This document shows, piece by piece, positions 25,512 through 32,554 of a stretch of 37,765 nt of DNA (position 1 is its first letter; each line of letters starts with the position of its first letter). Under the pieces are notes generated by a model. It made no database searches and was not told the origin of the DNA. It saw only the letters and a program-made list of their open reading frames with translations. This stretch comes from Oscillospiraceae bacterium (GTDB lineage Bacteria > Bacillota > Clostridia > Oscillospirales > Acutalibacteraceae): contig SVPD01000021.1 of the NCBI GenBank assembly GCA_015066045.1, positions 1-37,765 of the forward strand, written 5' to 3'. The position numbers and the translations under genes were made by a program.

Positions 25512-25740
25512 TATAAATCAATCCTTTCGGTTATAATTGTTTTCATTCCTTATTAGATTAACACATTTTTACGAAATGTTCAATAGGAAAATCAAAAAAA
25601 GAAAAAGACAGTTTATTAATTCCATTATTTACATTAAAAAAAATCAGGTTTTTATGTTAGAATTACTTCCGAGGAAAAGCTCCGACCGAAAAAACAAAAG
25701 AAAGGAAGGCAGAACTTTTCTGCTGACGATTGAACCAACT

Positions 25741-26724
25741 ATGAAAAAAACTATCAAGGCACTGTTATTCGTGCTTACACTTTTTATAAGCTATTCGCTT
25801 TTTATTACGGATGCTTCGGCCGCCGATGCCTCCTCTCGTGCAGGCAAGGTTGCTACACAAAGCACCGCTCTTAATCTGAGAAAAAGCGCCACCACCTCCT
25901 CGGCGGTGGTAACACAGATGAAAAAGGGTAAATATCTCACTCTTTTAAAAAAGGAAGGCTCCTTCTGGCACGTAGAGTATGCCAAGGGTAAAACCGCCTA
26001 TGCTCACGCAGATTACATCGACACTGTTTCCTCAAAGGCGATGTATGTGGCGACACAGAGCGGAAATCTGAACGTACGCTCCTCTGCGAGTACATCTGCA
26101 GAGATAAAAACCTCTCTCCCGAAGGGTGCCGTGGTGCTCAGACTTTCCGAAAAAAACTCCTTTACCGAAATTCTTTATAACGGAAGCAGCACCGGCTATG
26201 TAAGCTCGGCTTATCTTTCGGAGCTGACTTCTGCAGGCTCCTATAAGAAAATATCTCTTTCCGTGCCTTCTTTCAAGCAGACGGACTCCCGCTGGGCAAG
26301 CATTAAAATAGGTACACAGGGCGACACCATAAAAACCGGCGGCTGCACCACCACGGCACTGGCTATGACAGAGAGCTTTCATCTGGGTAAGACCGTAACT
26401 CCCGCAGATATGGTGAAAAGGCTCACCTATTCCTCCTCGGGTATGCTTTACTGGCCGACGGATTACGCCACTGAGCTCGTTTCCTCCTCGAACTATCTTT
26501 CGAAAATATACACTCAGCTGAGCAAGGGCAAGCCTGTTATTTTAGGTATGAAAAAATCAAACGGCACTCAGCATTGGGTGGTTATCACGGGACACACGAA
26601 AAGCTCCTCCTCTCTGTCTGCGGGCAGCTTTACCATAAACGATCCCGGCTCAAGCACCAGAACACTTCTCAGTGAATTTGTCTCCGCTTATCCCGTAGCC
26701 TATAAAATAGCCTACAAAAAATAA
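25741..26724 (+). CDS. Secreted protein with two SH3 domains and a C39-like cysteine peptidase domain
   Basis: I place the start at 25741, where MKKTIKALLFVLTLFISYSL begins a textbook signal peptide ending DASAA; the longer frame to 25537 would leave it internal. No good ribosome binding site sits near it, the nearest AGGAAGG being about 30 bases upstream, so the start is the main doubt. The mature protein has two bacterial SH3 domains: about residues 35-95 (with LNLRKSATTSSAVVTQMKKG) and about 100-160 (LNVRSSASTSAEIKTSLPKG). These usually bind peptidoglycan. The peptidase domain follows: Cys202 in GGCTTTALAM, His278 in TQHWVVITGH, and Asp301 in INDPGSS. A cell-wall or extracellular peptidase is likely; substrate unknown. 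Length 327 residues from this start. Confidence 0.75.
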   Translation: MKKTIKALLFVLTLFISYSLFITDASAADASSRAGKVATQSTALNLRKSATTSSAVVTQMKKGKYLTLLKKEGSFWHVEYAKGKTAYAHADYIDTVSSKAMYVATQSGNLNVRSSASTSAEIKTSLPKGAVVLRLSEKNSFTEILYNGSSTGYVSSAYLSELTSAGSYKKISLSVPSFKQTDSRWASIKIGTQGDTIKTGGCTTTALAMTESFHLGKTVTPADMVKRLTYSSSGMLYWPTDYATELVSSSNYLSKIYTQLSKGKPVILGMKKSNGTQHWVVITGHTKSSSSLSAGSFTINDPGSSTRTLLSEFVSAYPVAYKIAYKK

Positions 26725-26735
26725 ATCCGGCTCTA

Positions 26736-26764
26736 TTGATATTCTTCTCCCGATATTGTATAAT
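26736..26764 (+). promoter_or_regulatory. Promoter of the glycerophosphodiesterase gene
   Basis: TTGATA (26736-26741) and consensus TATAAT (26759-26764) with a 17-base spacer, 30 bases before the chosen start. Confidence 0.65.
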
Positions 26765-26794
26765 CCTGTAAAGGACGAAAAAGGAGAGGATTTA

Positions 26795-27652
26795 ATGAAA
26801 AAGAAATCAAAGCTTAAGACAGCACTTTCGGTTATATTTGCGATAATTGTCATTTTGGCTCTTATCGTCGTGCCCTGTAAGGTTGCGACTACGGTAAGTG
26901 ACGGACTTTCTCTCTCGTCACATTTAAAGGATGCACCGCTTTTAGTGGCGCACAGGGGCTTTTCCTCCGTACGCCCCGAAAACACTCACAGTGCTTTCTA
27001 TGCCGCTGCCGAGGCAGGCTTTGACGGCTATGAGTTCGACCTTCATACCACCAAGGACGGAAAATGGGTGGTAATCCACGATGACACTGTGGATAAAATG
27101 ACCGACGGAACGGGTAACGTGGAGGATTTCACATTCGAGGAAATCAGAAAGCTCAAGGTTGACGGCGGTAACGGAAACGAGGATTTTGAGTATCTTGCCG
27201 AAAAGCCGACTGTTCCCTCTCTCGGGGAGGCACTCTCCTATGCTGAGGAGTATGACATTATTCCAGTTATCGAAATAAAGAAATGCGATATGAAATATCT
27301 GTCTGACCTGAAGGCTTATCTTGACGAAAGAGGACTTTCGGAAAGGGCGGTCATCATCTCCTTTACAAGAGAATATCTTGAGGCTTACCGTGCTCTGGAC
27401 AAGGATATTCAGATTTATTGGCTTTCCACGGATTTTACAAAAGAGGATGTGGACTGGTGCACAGAAAATAATTTCGGCATCAATTTTCATCATATGCTCT
27501 TATACAGATATGCCGATGCGGTTCTCTATGCCGGAAAGCAGGGGGTAAAGCTGGCAGCGTGGACGGTGGATAACACGGTTTATAAGGATATTATGGTTCT
27601 TTTCGGTGTCGATGTTATCACGACAAATAAAATTACTCCTCTTTCTGAGTGA
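26795..27652 (+). CDS. Glycerophosphodiester phosphodiesterase
   Basis: Hydrolyses glycerophosphodiesters to glycerol 3-phosphate and an alcohol. The start at 26795 (MKKKSKLKTALSVIFAIIVI) has AAGGAGAGG upstream; the longer frame from 26756 lacks one. That gives 285 residues. A signal anchor or signal peptide precedes the domain. The GDPD motifs are intact: AHRGFSSVRPENTHSAF (His-Arg), YEFDLHTTKDGKWVVIHDD (Glu-Asp metal ligands plus His), and PVIEIKK with the downstream Trp-containing AAWTVDN. The protein probably acts at the outer face of the membrane. Own promoter; the HMA-domain gene begins 94 bases downstream with its own possible promoter. Confidence 0.88.
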   Translation: MKKKSKLKTALSVIFAIIVILALIVVPCKVATTVSDGLSLSSHLKDAPLLVAHRGFSSVRPENTHSAFYAAAEAGFDGYEFDLHTTKDGKWVVIHDDTVDKMTDGTGNVEDFTFEEIRKLKVDGGNGNEDFEYLAEKPTVPSLGEALSYAEEYDIIPVIEIKKCDMKYLSDLKAYLDERGLSERAVIISFTREYLEAYRALDKDIQIYWLSTDFTKEDVDWCTENNFGINFHHMLLYRYADAVLYAGKQGVKLAAWTVDNTVYKDIMVLFGVDVITTNKITPLSE

Positions 27653-27679
27653 TTTCAGACTTTAATTTCCGAAATACGG

Positions 27680-27708
27680 TTGCAATTTTGCTTTTAAAGT
27701 AGTATTCT
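27680..27708 (+). promoter_or_regulatory. Possible promoter of the HMA-domain gene
   Basis: TTGCAA (27680-27685) and TATTCT (27703-27708) with a 17-base spacer, 38 bases before the ATG. A moderate match. Confidence 0.4.
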
Positions 27709-27746
27709 ATTATTTGAATAAAAATACGCTGAAAAGGAGTGCGGAT

Positions 27747-27977
27747 ATGAAAAAGATAATTAATGTCACGGGTATGCACTGCGGTAACTGTGCCAAGGCT
27801 GTGGAAAAGGCTCTTTCTGAAATCGGGGGGATTTCCAGAGTGAAGGCTGACCACGAAAAAAATCTGGTTACGGCTTCGATGAAAAAGGACGTGGACGACA
27901 GACTCATTATCGAGGCTATCGAAAAAGCGGGCTTTACTCCCGGTGAAATCACCATAAAAGAAGGACTTTTTTCATAA
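27747..27977 (+). CDS. Heavy-metal-associated (HMA) domain protein, CopZ-like
   Basis: A 76-residue single-domain protein of the ferredoxin-like HMA fold, usually carrying Cu(I) or another soft metal. The metal-binding motif M-x-C-x2-C is present as MHCGNC (Cys12, Cys15). The length is typical of copper chaperones. AAGGAG lies upstream of the ATG at 27747. The usual partner, a copper P-type ATPase, is not nearby; the next gene is a sugar symporter 26 bases later. So the real metal and partner are open. Confidence 0.82.
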   Translation: MKKIINVTGMHCGNCAKAVEKALSEIGGISRVKADHEKNLVTASMKKDVDDRLIIEAIEKAGFTPGEITIKEGLFS

Positions 27978-28003
27978 ACTAAGGTATATAAAGGAGAATT
28001 ACA

Positions 28004-29536
28004 ATGGCGAAAGAAAAGGTAAAAAAAGAAAAGCCCGTAAATGACCATCCTAATAAAATAGGTGTCAAGGAAGCGGCCGGTTATACTATTGCCGAGGCAG
28101 GTAATATGTTTAACCTTACATACATTTCCAGCTATCTTAAAATCTTTATGACCGACGTGCTTAAAATCGCACCCGCAAAGGCTGGCTGGATGTTTATTGT
28201 CACCCGTCTCTGGGACTGCATAAACGATCCCATATGGGGCGCATTGGTGGCTAAAAAGCCTCCCGTAAAGGACGGTAAATTCAGGCCCTATCTCAAATGG
28301 GTGGCTGTTCCTCTCGGTCTGGCTACTCTTCTGTGCTTTATGCCCTATAATATGCTGACGAGCAATACAACCATACTGCTCATCATCTCTTACATAACCT
28401 ACATCTTCTACGGAATGATGTATACCGGTATGAATATCCCCTTCGGCTCTCTTGCCTCCGTTATCACCGACGATCCGAACGGAAGAAACCTTCTTTCCAC
28501 CTTCCGCAGCATCGGCTCGGGTATCGGCGGTGCCGTGGTTTCCCTTATCGCACCTATGGTGATTTATTCCTCGAAGCTGCAGCAGGATCCTGTCACAAAT
28601 GAAATGGTCGAGGTTATCGACCAGACCACCGGCAAGGTCGTTGAGGTGGCCGACGGTACAAAGATGTGCATTTTCGGCGTGATTATGGGCATCCTTTCCA
28701 TCATTTTCTATCTTTGGGGCTACAAAACCACCAAGGAAAGAGTTCCCTCCGAGGCAGAGCCCAAGGTTGATTTCAAGGCTACCTATGTAGGTCTTTTAAA
28801 ATCCCGCCCCTTCGTAACCGTTGCTCTGGCAGGTGTGCTTATCAGCGGTCAGCTTCAGTTCAATTCCTTTAACGCTTATCTTTATAAAAACTATTTCACA
28901 AACACAAGCCTCAGCATTCTCGGTACTGTCTGTAACTATCTTCCGATGGTATGTCTGGTGCTCTTTACTCCCAAGCTTTCAGCCAAATACGGTAAAAAAG
29001 AGCTTTGCGGTAAATTTTCCATCATTTCCGCCATCGCCTCGGTGGCATTGGCCGTCTGTGCAAACAATCAGAGCATCATCGATAAGCTTAATCCCGAAAC
29101 GGGCATCTTCCCCGCATGGATGTTTATGGCCTGTCTGCTTCTCATCGGCTTCGGCTACACCTTTGTAAGCCTTACCTGCTGGGCAGTGGTTATGGATGTT
29201 ATCGACTATCAGGAATATGCTACGGGAATCAGAAACGAAAGCGCAGTCTATGCCGTTTACACCTTCTCACGTAAGCTCGGCCAGACCATCGCTGACGGCG
29301 CAGGACTTTTCCTTCTTCAGTGGGCAAGATATGACAGTGAAACTGCCGGTAACGGCTTTATCACCGAAAATGACACAAGTAAGAAGATTATGTTTATCTG
29401 CACCATCATTCCCGCCGTGGTTTACACAGGCGTATGGCTCCTTATGCGTTTCGGCTATCCTCTGACCAAAGAGAAGCTCGAGCCCATCTACGCTCATGTA
29501 AGAGCAAAGAGAGAAGAGGCAGCGAAGGAAGCATAA
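28004..29536 (+). CDS. GPH-family (MelB-like) sugar:cation symporter
   Basis: A 510-residue integral membrane protein of the glycoside-pentoside-hexuronide family in the major facilitator superfamily, expected to have 12 transmembrane helices. It begins GVKEAAGYTIAEAGNMFNLT and has the family segment VTRLWDCINDPIWGALV (Asp residues of the cation site) and GKFRPYLKWVAVPL. YGMMYTGMNIPFGSL lies near the fourth helix, and WAVVMDVIDYQEYATGIRNE in the C-terminal half. A cytoplasmic loop of about 50 residues sits near 200-250. The ribosome binding site is AAAGGAG. It imports a sugar or glycoside with Na+ or H+; the substrate cannot be told from sequence. The gene follows the HMA gene by 26 bases, so both may share a transcript. 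Confidence 0.88.
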   Translation: MAKEKVKKEKPVNDHPNKIGVKEAAGYTIAEAGNMFNLTYISSYLKIFMTDVLKIAPAKAGWMFIVTRLWDCINDPIWGALVAKKPPVKDGKFRPYLKWVAVPLGLATLLCFMPYNMLTSNTTILLIISYITYIFYGMMYTGMNIPFGSLASVITDDPNGRNLLSTFRSIGSGIGGAVVSLIAPMVIYSSKLQQDPVTNEMVEVIDQTTGKVVEVADGTKMCIFGVIMGILSIIFYLWGYKTTKERVPSEAEPKVDFKATYVGLLKSRPFVTVALAGVLISGQLQFNSFNAYLYKNYFTNTSLSILGTVCNYLPMVCLVLFTPKLSAKYGKKELCGKFSIISAIASVALAVCANNQSIIDKLNPETGIFPAWMFMACLLLIGFGYTFVSLTCWAVVMDVIDYQEYATGIRNESAVYAVYTFSRKLGQTIADGAGLFLLQWARYDSETAGNGFITENDTSKKIMFICTIIPAVVYTGVWLLMRFGYPLTKEKLEPIYAHVRAKREEAAKEA

Positions 29537-29654
29537 ATTAAATGCAGAACGCAGAACGGACGGATAAGGCTTCGGATAAAAAGAAATGACAGTCCGCCGC
29601 TTTTACGGATTTAAATATTGCAGGGCGGTTGCCGTTTCTGCCGGATATAAAACT

Positions 29655-29687
29655 AACCCACAGAGATTTTCAGAGTCTCTGTGGGTT
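29655..29687. terminator. Hairpin downstream of the symporter gene, possible terminator
   Basis: A perfect 12-bp stem AACCCACAGAGA (29655-29666) / TCTCTGTGGGTT (29676-29687). The T-run after it is weak on both strands (TCTGTGCTTT, and AGTTTTAT on the minus strand), so termination is uncertain. Confidence 0.45.
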
Positions 29688-29712
29688 CTGTGCTTTATGT
29701 CGGTTTATAAAA

Positions 29713-29733
29713 CAAAAAAGACACCGAGGTGTC
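29713..29733 (-). terminator. Probable terminator of the patatin gene
   Basis: On the minus strand GACACCTCGGTGTC is followed by T6 and a further T-rich run. It sits 76 bases after the patatin stop, inside the nested inverted-repeat element. Confidence 0.6.
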
Positions 29734-29808
29734 ATCAGTCTGAGGCGGGATGAGTCATCCCGCCCTGCAATATTCAGATTTGTATATCAGGCGGGAAATC
29801 TTTTTATA

Positions 29809-30678
29809 TTACCGCAAATTTTTCTCGCCGTTCTGCGTTCTGCACTTTGCATTCTGTATTATCCTGAGTCCTTCCTCATACCCCTGATAATACATCTTCA
29901 GCACCGCATCGGTGTCCTTGGTCAGAGTTTTCATCCCGAAGCAGTCCGCAGGCTCTGCGATGATTATTCTGCCTTCACTTTCGAGCTGCTCAAGCTCACG
30001 CAGAGACTCGGCGTTACGGGTGTGTATTGTCTCGGCAAGGCGGAGAATTTCGGGATATTTCCCCGGTATTTTCCGCAGTATCGGCAGATATTCCATAGGG
30101 ACGAGATAGTCCTTTCTCGGCTTGGTCAGCACCACTATCAGCCTGTCGCAGCCGTCCTCGAGAGCCTTTCTGTAGGGGATTGGATCGGCCAGACCGCCGT
30201 CGTAGTAGTCCTCACCGTCTATGGCTACGGGCTTACACACCAGAGGCAGGCAGCAGGTGGCCTTAAGATAAACATAGTCGTTTTTCGTGAACTGAGCCTT
30301 ATCGATATAGCAGGCCTTGCCGTCTCTGGCTCTGGTGATTACGAGCTTAAAGGCCGTGGGTGAGGCCAGAGCACTGTCGAAATCGAGAGGGTTTTCGCCG
30401 CCCTCGTTGCTCAGAGTGGCATAAAGATAGTCCAGATTAAGAAATGAGCCGCTTTTCAGAAAGGGCTCCACGCCGAAAAGCTCCCTTCGCATAAAATATT
30501 CGTGGTAAAAGGTGAGGGTGCGTCCTCTCTGACGGGCAAGATAAGTGATAAGATTGGCGGCACCCGCTGAAACACCGAGACAGTAATCGGGGAAAAAGCC
30601 TTCATCTGAAAAGGCATCATAAATACCGCTGGAGAAAACGCCTCTCGTTCCTCCGCCCACGTCCACTATACCTGTCAA
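29809..30678 (-). CDS. Patatin-like phospholipase
   Basis: A 289-residue cytoplasmic lipid acyl hydrolase of the patatin family (RssA/YjjU-like size). Motifs: the oxyanion GGGTRG (residues 8-13), the nucleophile Ser37 in GVSAG, and the Asp of the catalytic dyad, Asp160, in YYDGG. The start is TTG at 30678, with GGGAGG eight bases upstream and a consensus promoter behind it; no better ATG precedes the GGG motif. The last residues (IIQNAKCRTQNGEKNLR) are encoded by the GCAGAAC simple repeat that forms one arm of the nested inverted-repeat element, so the natural C-terminus was probably replaced or extended. The catalytic core is unaffected. Confidence 0.85.
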   Translation of the reverse strand: MTGIVDVGGGTRGVFSSGIYDAFSDEGFFPDYCLGVSAGAANLITYLARQRGRTLTFYHEYFMRRELFGVEPFLKSGSFLNLDYLYATLSNEGGENPLDFDSALASPTAFKLVITRARDGKACYIDKAQFTKNDYVYLKATCCLPLVCKPVAIDGEDYYDGGLADPIPYRKALEDGCDRLIVVLTKPRKDYLVPMEYLPILRKIPGKYPEILRLAETIHTRNAESLRELEQLESEGRIIIAEPADCFGMKTLTKDTDAVLKMYYQGYEEGLRIIQNAKCRTQNGEKNLR

Positions 30679-30708
30679 AGCACATACCTCCCTTGGTTCT
30701 TTTTTATA

Positions 30709-30737
30709 ATTATAAAAATTTTCCTCTTTATTGTCAA
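30709..30737 (-). promoter_or_regulatory. Promoter of the patatin gene
   Basis: Consensus TTGACA (30737-30732) and TATAAT (30714-30709) with a 17-base spacer on the minus strand. It diverges from the malQ promoter about 40 bases away. Confidence 0.75.
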
Positions 30738-30776
30738 TATTTTTTATTATTGCCCGAACTTTTACGCTTTAACATC

Positions 30777-30805
30777 TTGAAAGAGCAAAAGAAAAAATGT
30801 ATAAT
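30777..30805 (+). promoter_or_regulatory. Promoter of malQ
   Basis: TTGAAA (30777-30782) and consensus TATAAT (30800-30805) with a 17-base spacer, 34 bases before the chosen ATG. Confidence 0.7.
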
Positions 30806-30839
30806 GTTATATTATTATTTACTTTCCGGAGGGAAAAGA

Positions 30840-32345
30840 ATGACTAAACAGAGACGTGCAGGCGTGCTGATGCACATAAGCTCCGTGCCGGGCAAATACG
30901 GTATCGGTGTTATGGGCAGAGACGCCGTTGATTTTATACACCGACTTGACAGGGGAGGCTTTCGTCTGTGGCAGGTGCTGCCGCTTAATCCTGTGGACAG
31001 TACGGGCTCACCCTACTGCTCCTGCAGTGCCTTTGCAGGAAACATCAGCCTTATTGATCCCGAGTGGCTTTACGAAAAAAAGCTTATCAGCGAGGGTACA
31101 CTCCGAGATAATGAATACGGCGGCTCCGTTTACACTGCCGATTATGCCTTTGCCTATGAAAAAAGAATGAAGGCTCTGCGTGAGGCCTACGGAAACATCA
31201 CTGCAGAGGAAAGGGAAGTGGTCAGCCTTTTCGCCGAGCAGAATGTGTGGGCAGAGGACTATGCCTATTATATGGCACTGAAGGCCTTTCACGGTGAAAA
31301 GCCCTGGTGGGAGTGGGAGGATAAATACGCCCGCTACGAAAAGGCACAGAAGGAAAAGGCGGCCTTTCGTGACGAGATAGATTTTTATCTTTTCACACAG
31401 TATGTTTTCTACGCTCAGTGGAGAGCACTTAAGGAATATGCGAACAGTAAAAATATCGGTATTCTGGGCGATATGCCCATTTATGTCAGCCGTGACAGTG
31501 CCGATGTATGGAGCGAAAGAGGACTTTTTCAGATAAACGAAAGAAGTCTGGCACCCACAGAGGTTTCGGGTGTTCCGCCCGATTATTTCTCTGAGGAAGG
31601 TCAGCTTTGGGGTAACCCTCTTTATAACTGGAAAAAGATGGAAAAGGACGGCTTCAGATGGTGGATAAAGAGACTTTCTGCCGCTCTCAAGCTTTACGAC
31701 AGAGTCAGAATAGACCATTTCAGAGCCTTCGCATCCTACTGGGCAGTTCCCGCTGAAAGCAAAACCGCCAAAACAGGTAAATGGATAGACGGCCCCGGCA
31801 TGAAGCTTTTCGACGAGGTGAAAAAGCAGCTTCCCGATGCGGATATTATCGCTGAGGATCTCGGCACCTTCGGTGAGGATGTGGTGAAGCTTTTGGAGGA
31901 TACGAAGTTCCCCGGAATGAGAGTAATCCAGTTCGGCTTCGATCCCTGCGGTGACAGTACCCATCTGCCCCATAATTATCCGAAAAATTCAGTGGCCTAT
32001 GTGGGCACTCACGATAATAACACTATCTTAGGCTGGCTCTGGGAGGCAGGCGAGGACGAAAGAAAATATGCTCTGCGCTACTGCTGCTACGGCGGTAATA
32101 ACTGGGGCGAGGGCGGAGCCTACAGCGGCTCCTGCCGTGCGGTTATCGAGGCGGTGTGGCGAAGCAGTGCCGATACGGCCATCGTAGCCCTTCAGGACAT
32201 CTGCGGCTTCGGTGCCGACGCCAGAATGAACACCCCCGGCACCGACGAAAAAAACTGGCAGTTCAGGGTAAGCACCGATGCTCTCGACGGAATAGACTAT
32301 GATTATTATAAAGAGATAAACAGAATTTACAGAAGATGGTATTAA
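30840..32345 (+). CDS. malQ: 4-alpha-glucanotransferase (amylomaltase, GH77)
   Basis: Transfers alpha-1,4-glucan segments between maltodextrins. The start at 30840 (MTKQRRAGVLMHISSVPGKY) has CCGGAGGG upstream and sits just after a consensus promoter; the longer frame would begin upstream of that promoter. That gives 501 residues, the normal size. Motifs: LWQVLPLNPVDSTGSPYCS near the N-terminus, PIYVSRDSADVW, nucleophile Asp292 in RIDHFRAF, acid/base Glu339 in IAEDLG, and Asp392 in GTHDNNT. It is cytoplasmic and would serve glycogen or imported maltodextrin breakdown. No other maltose or glycogen gene is adjacent. Confidence 0.94.
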   Translation: MTKQRRAGVLMHISSVPGKYGIGVMGRDAVDFIHRLDRGGFRLWQVLPLNPVDSTGSPYCSCSAFAGNISLIDPEWLYEKKLISEGTLRDNEYGGSVYTADYAFAYEKRMKALREAYGNITAEEREVVSLFAEQNVWAEDYAYYMALKAFHGEKPWWEWEDKYARYEKAQKEKAAFRDEIDFYLFTQYVFYAQWRALKEYANSKNIGILGDMPIYVSRDSADVWSERGLFQINERSLAPTEVSGVPPDYFSEEGQLWGNPLYNWKKMEKDGFRWWIKRLSAALKLYDRVRIDHFRAFASYWAVPAESKTAKTGKWIDGPGMKLFDEVKKQLPDADIIAEDLGTFGEDVVKLLEDTKFPGMRVIQFGFDPCGDSTHLPHNYPKNSVAYVGTHDNNTILGWLWEAGEDERKYALRYCCYGGNNWGEGGAYSGSCRAVIEAVWRSSADTAIVALQDICGFGADARMNTPGTDEKNWQFRVSTDALDGIDYDYYKEINRIYRRWY

Positions 32346-32425
32346 TGCACGGCGGAGTTATGGCTTTCCGAAAAGGGATACACCGCACACTGCGGTGACA
32401 CGGCTTGCCTCCTCAATGGCGTGCA
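32346..32425. repeat. Inverted-repeat element directly after malQ
   Basis: TGCACG (32346-32351) starts at the base after the malQ stop and pairs with CGTGCA (32420-32425). Inside lies a perfect hairpin CACCGCA-CAC-TGCGGTG (32381-32397). There is no T-run, so it is not a standard terminator. Confidence 0.45.
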
Positions 32426-32462
32426 GTTAAAAGCATCGGCACAAGGATTAAATAATATTACA

Positions 32463-32538
32463 ACTCAATTCGGCGGGAACAAGCTGTCCTTTTAACAGAG
32501 GTTCCCCGCCATTGTGCATTGCACATTGTGAATTGAGT
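32463..32538. repeat. Second inverted-repeat element upstream of the hydratase gene
   Basis: ACTCAATTC (32463-32471) pairs with GAATTGAGT (32530-32538). GGCGGGAAC (32472-32480) pairs with GTTCCCCGCC (32501-32510) with one bulge. A small hairpin TGTGCA/TGCACA lies between (32514-32524). It ends just before the hydratase ribosome binding site, so it lies in the likely 5' leader. Confidence 0.55.
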
Positions 32539-32554
32539 CGAAAGGAAGATATAA

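Larger units (their letters stand above)
29543..29844. repeat. Nested inverted-repeat element between the symporter and patatin genes
   Basis: The outer arms are a perfect 17-bp inverted repeat, TGCAGAACGCAGAACGG (29543-29559) and its complement (29828-29844). The inner arms are a perfect 15-bp inverted repeat, AATATTGCAGGGCGG (29614-29628) and its complement (29760-29774). Between the inner arms lie a 12-bp stem hairpin (29655-29687), the palindrome GACACCGAGGTGTC (29720-29733) and the palindrome GGCGGGATGA-G-TCATCCCGCC (29744-29764). No protein gene lies inside; the right arm lies in the 3' coding end of the patatin gene. Confidence 0.75.

Noticed and set aside
29543-29844. A CRISPR-like array
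   Set aside because: The repeats are inverted and nested, not regularly spaced direct repeats, and no cas gene is present.
30693-30839. An upstream extension of malQ
   Set aside because: It would cover the malQ promoter; the ATG at 30840 has CCGGAGGG and begins at the conserved N-terminus.
31008-31973. A 321-residue open frame on the minus strand opposite malQ
   Set aside because: It mirrors the malQ codons; malQ has all GH77 catalytic motifs, and this frame has none of its own.
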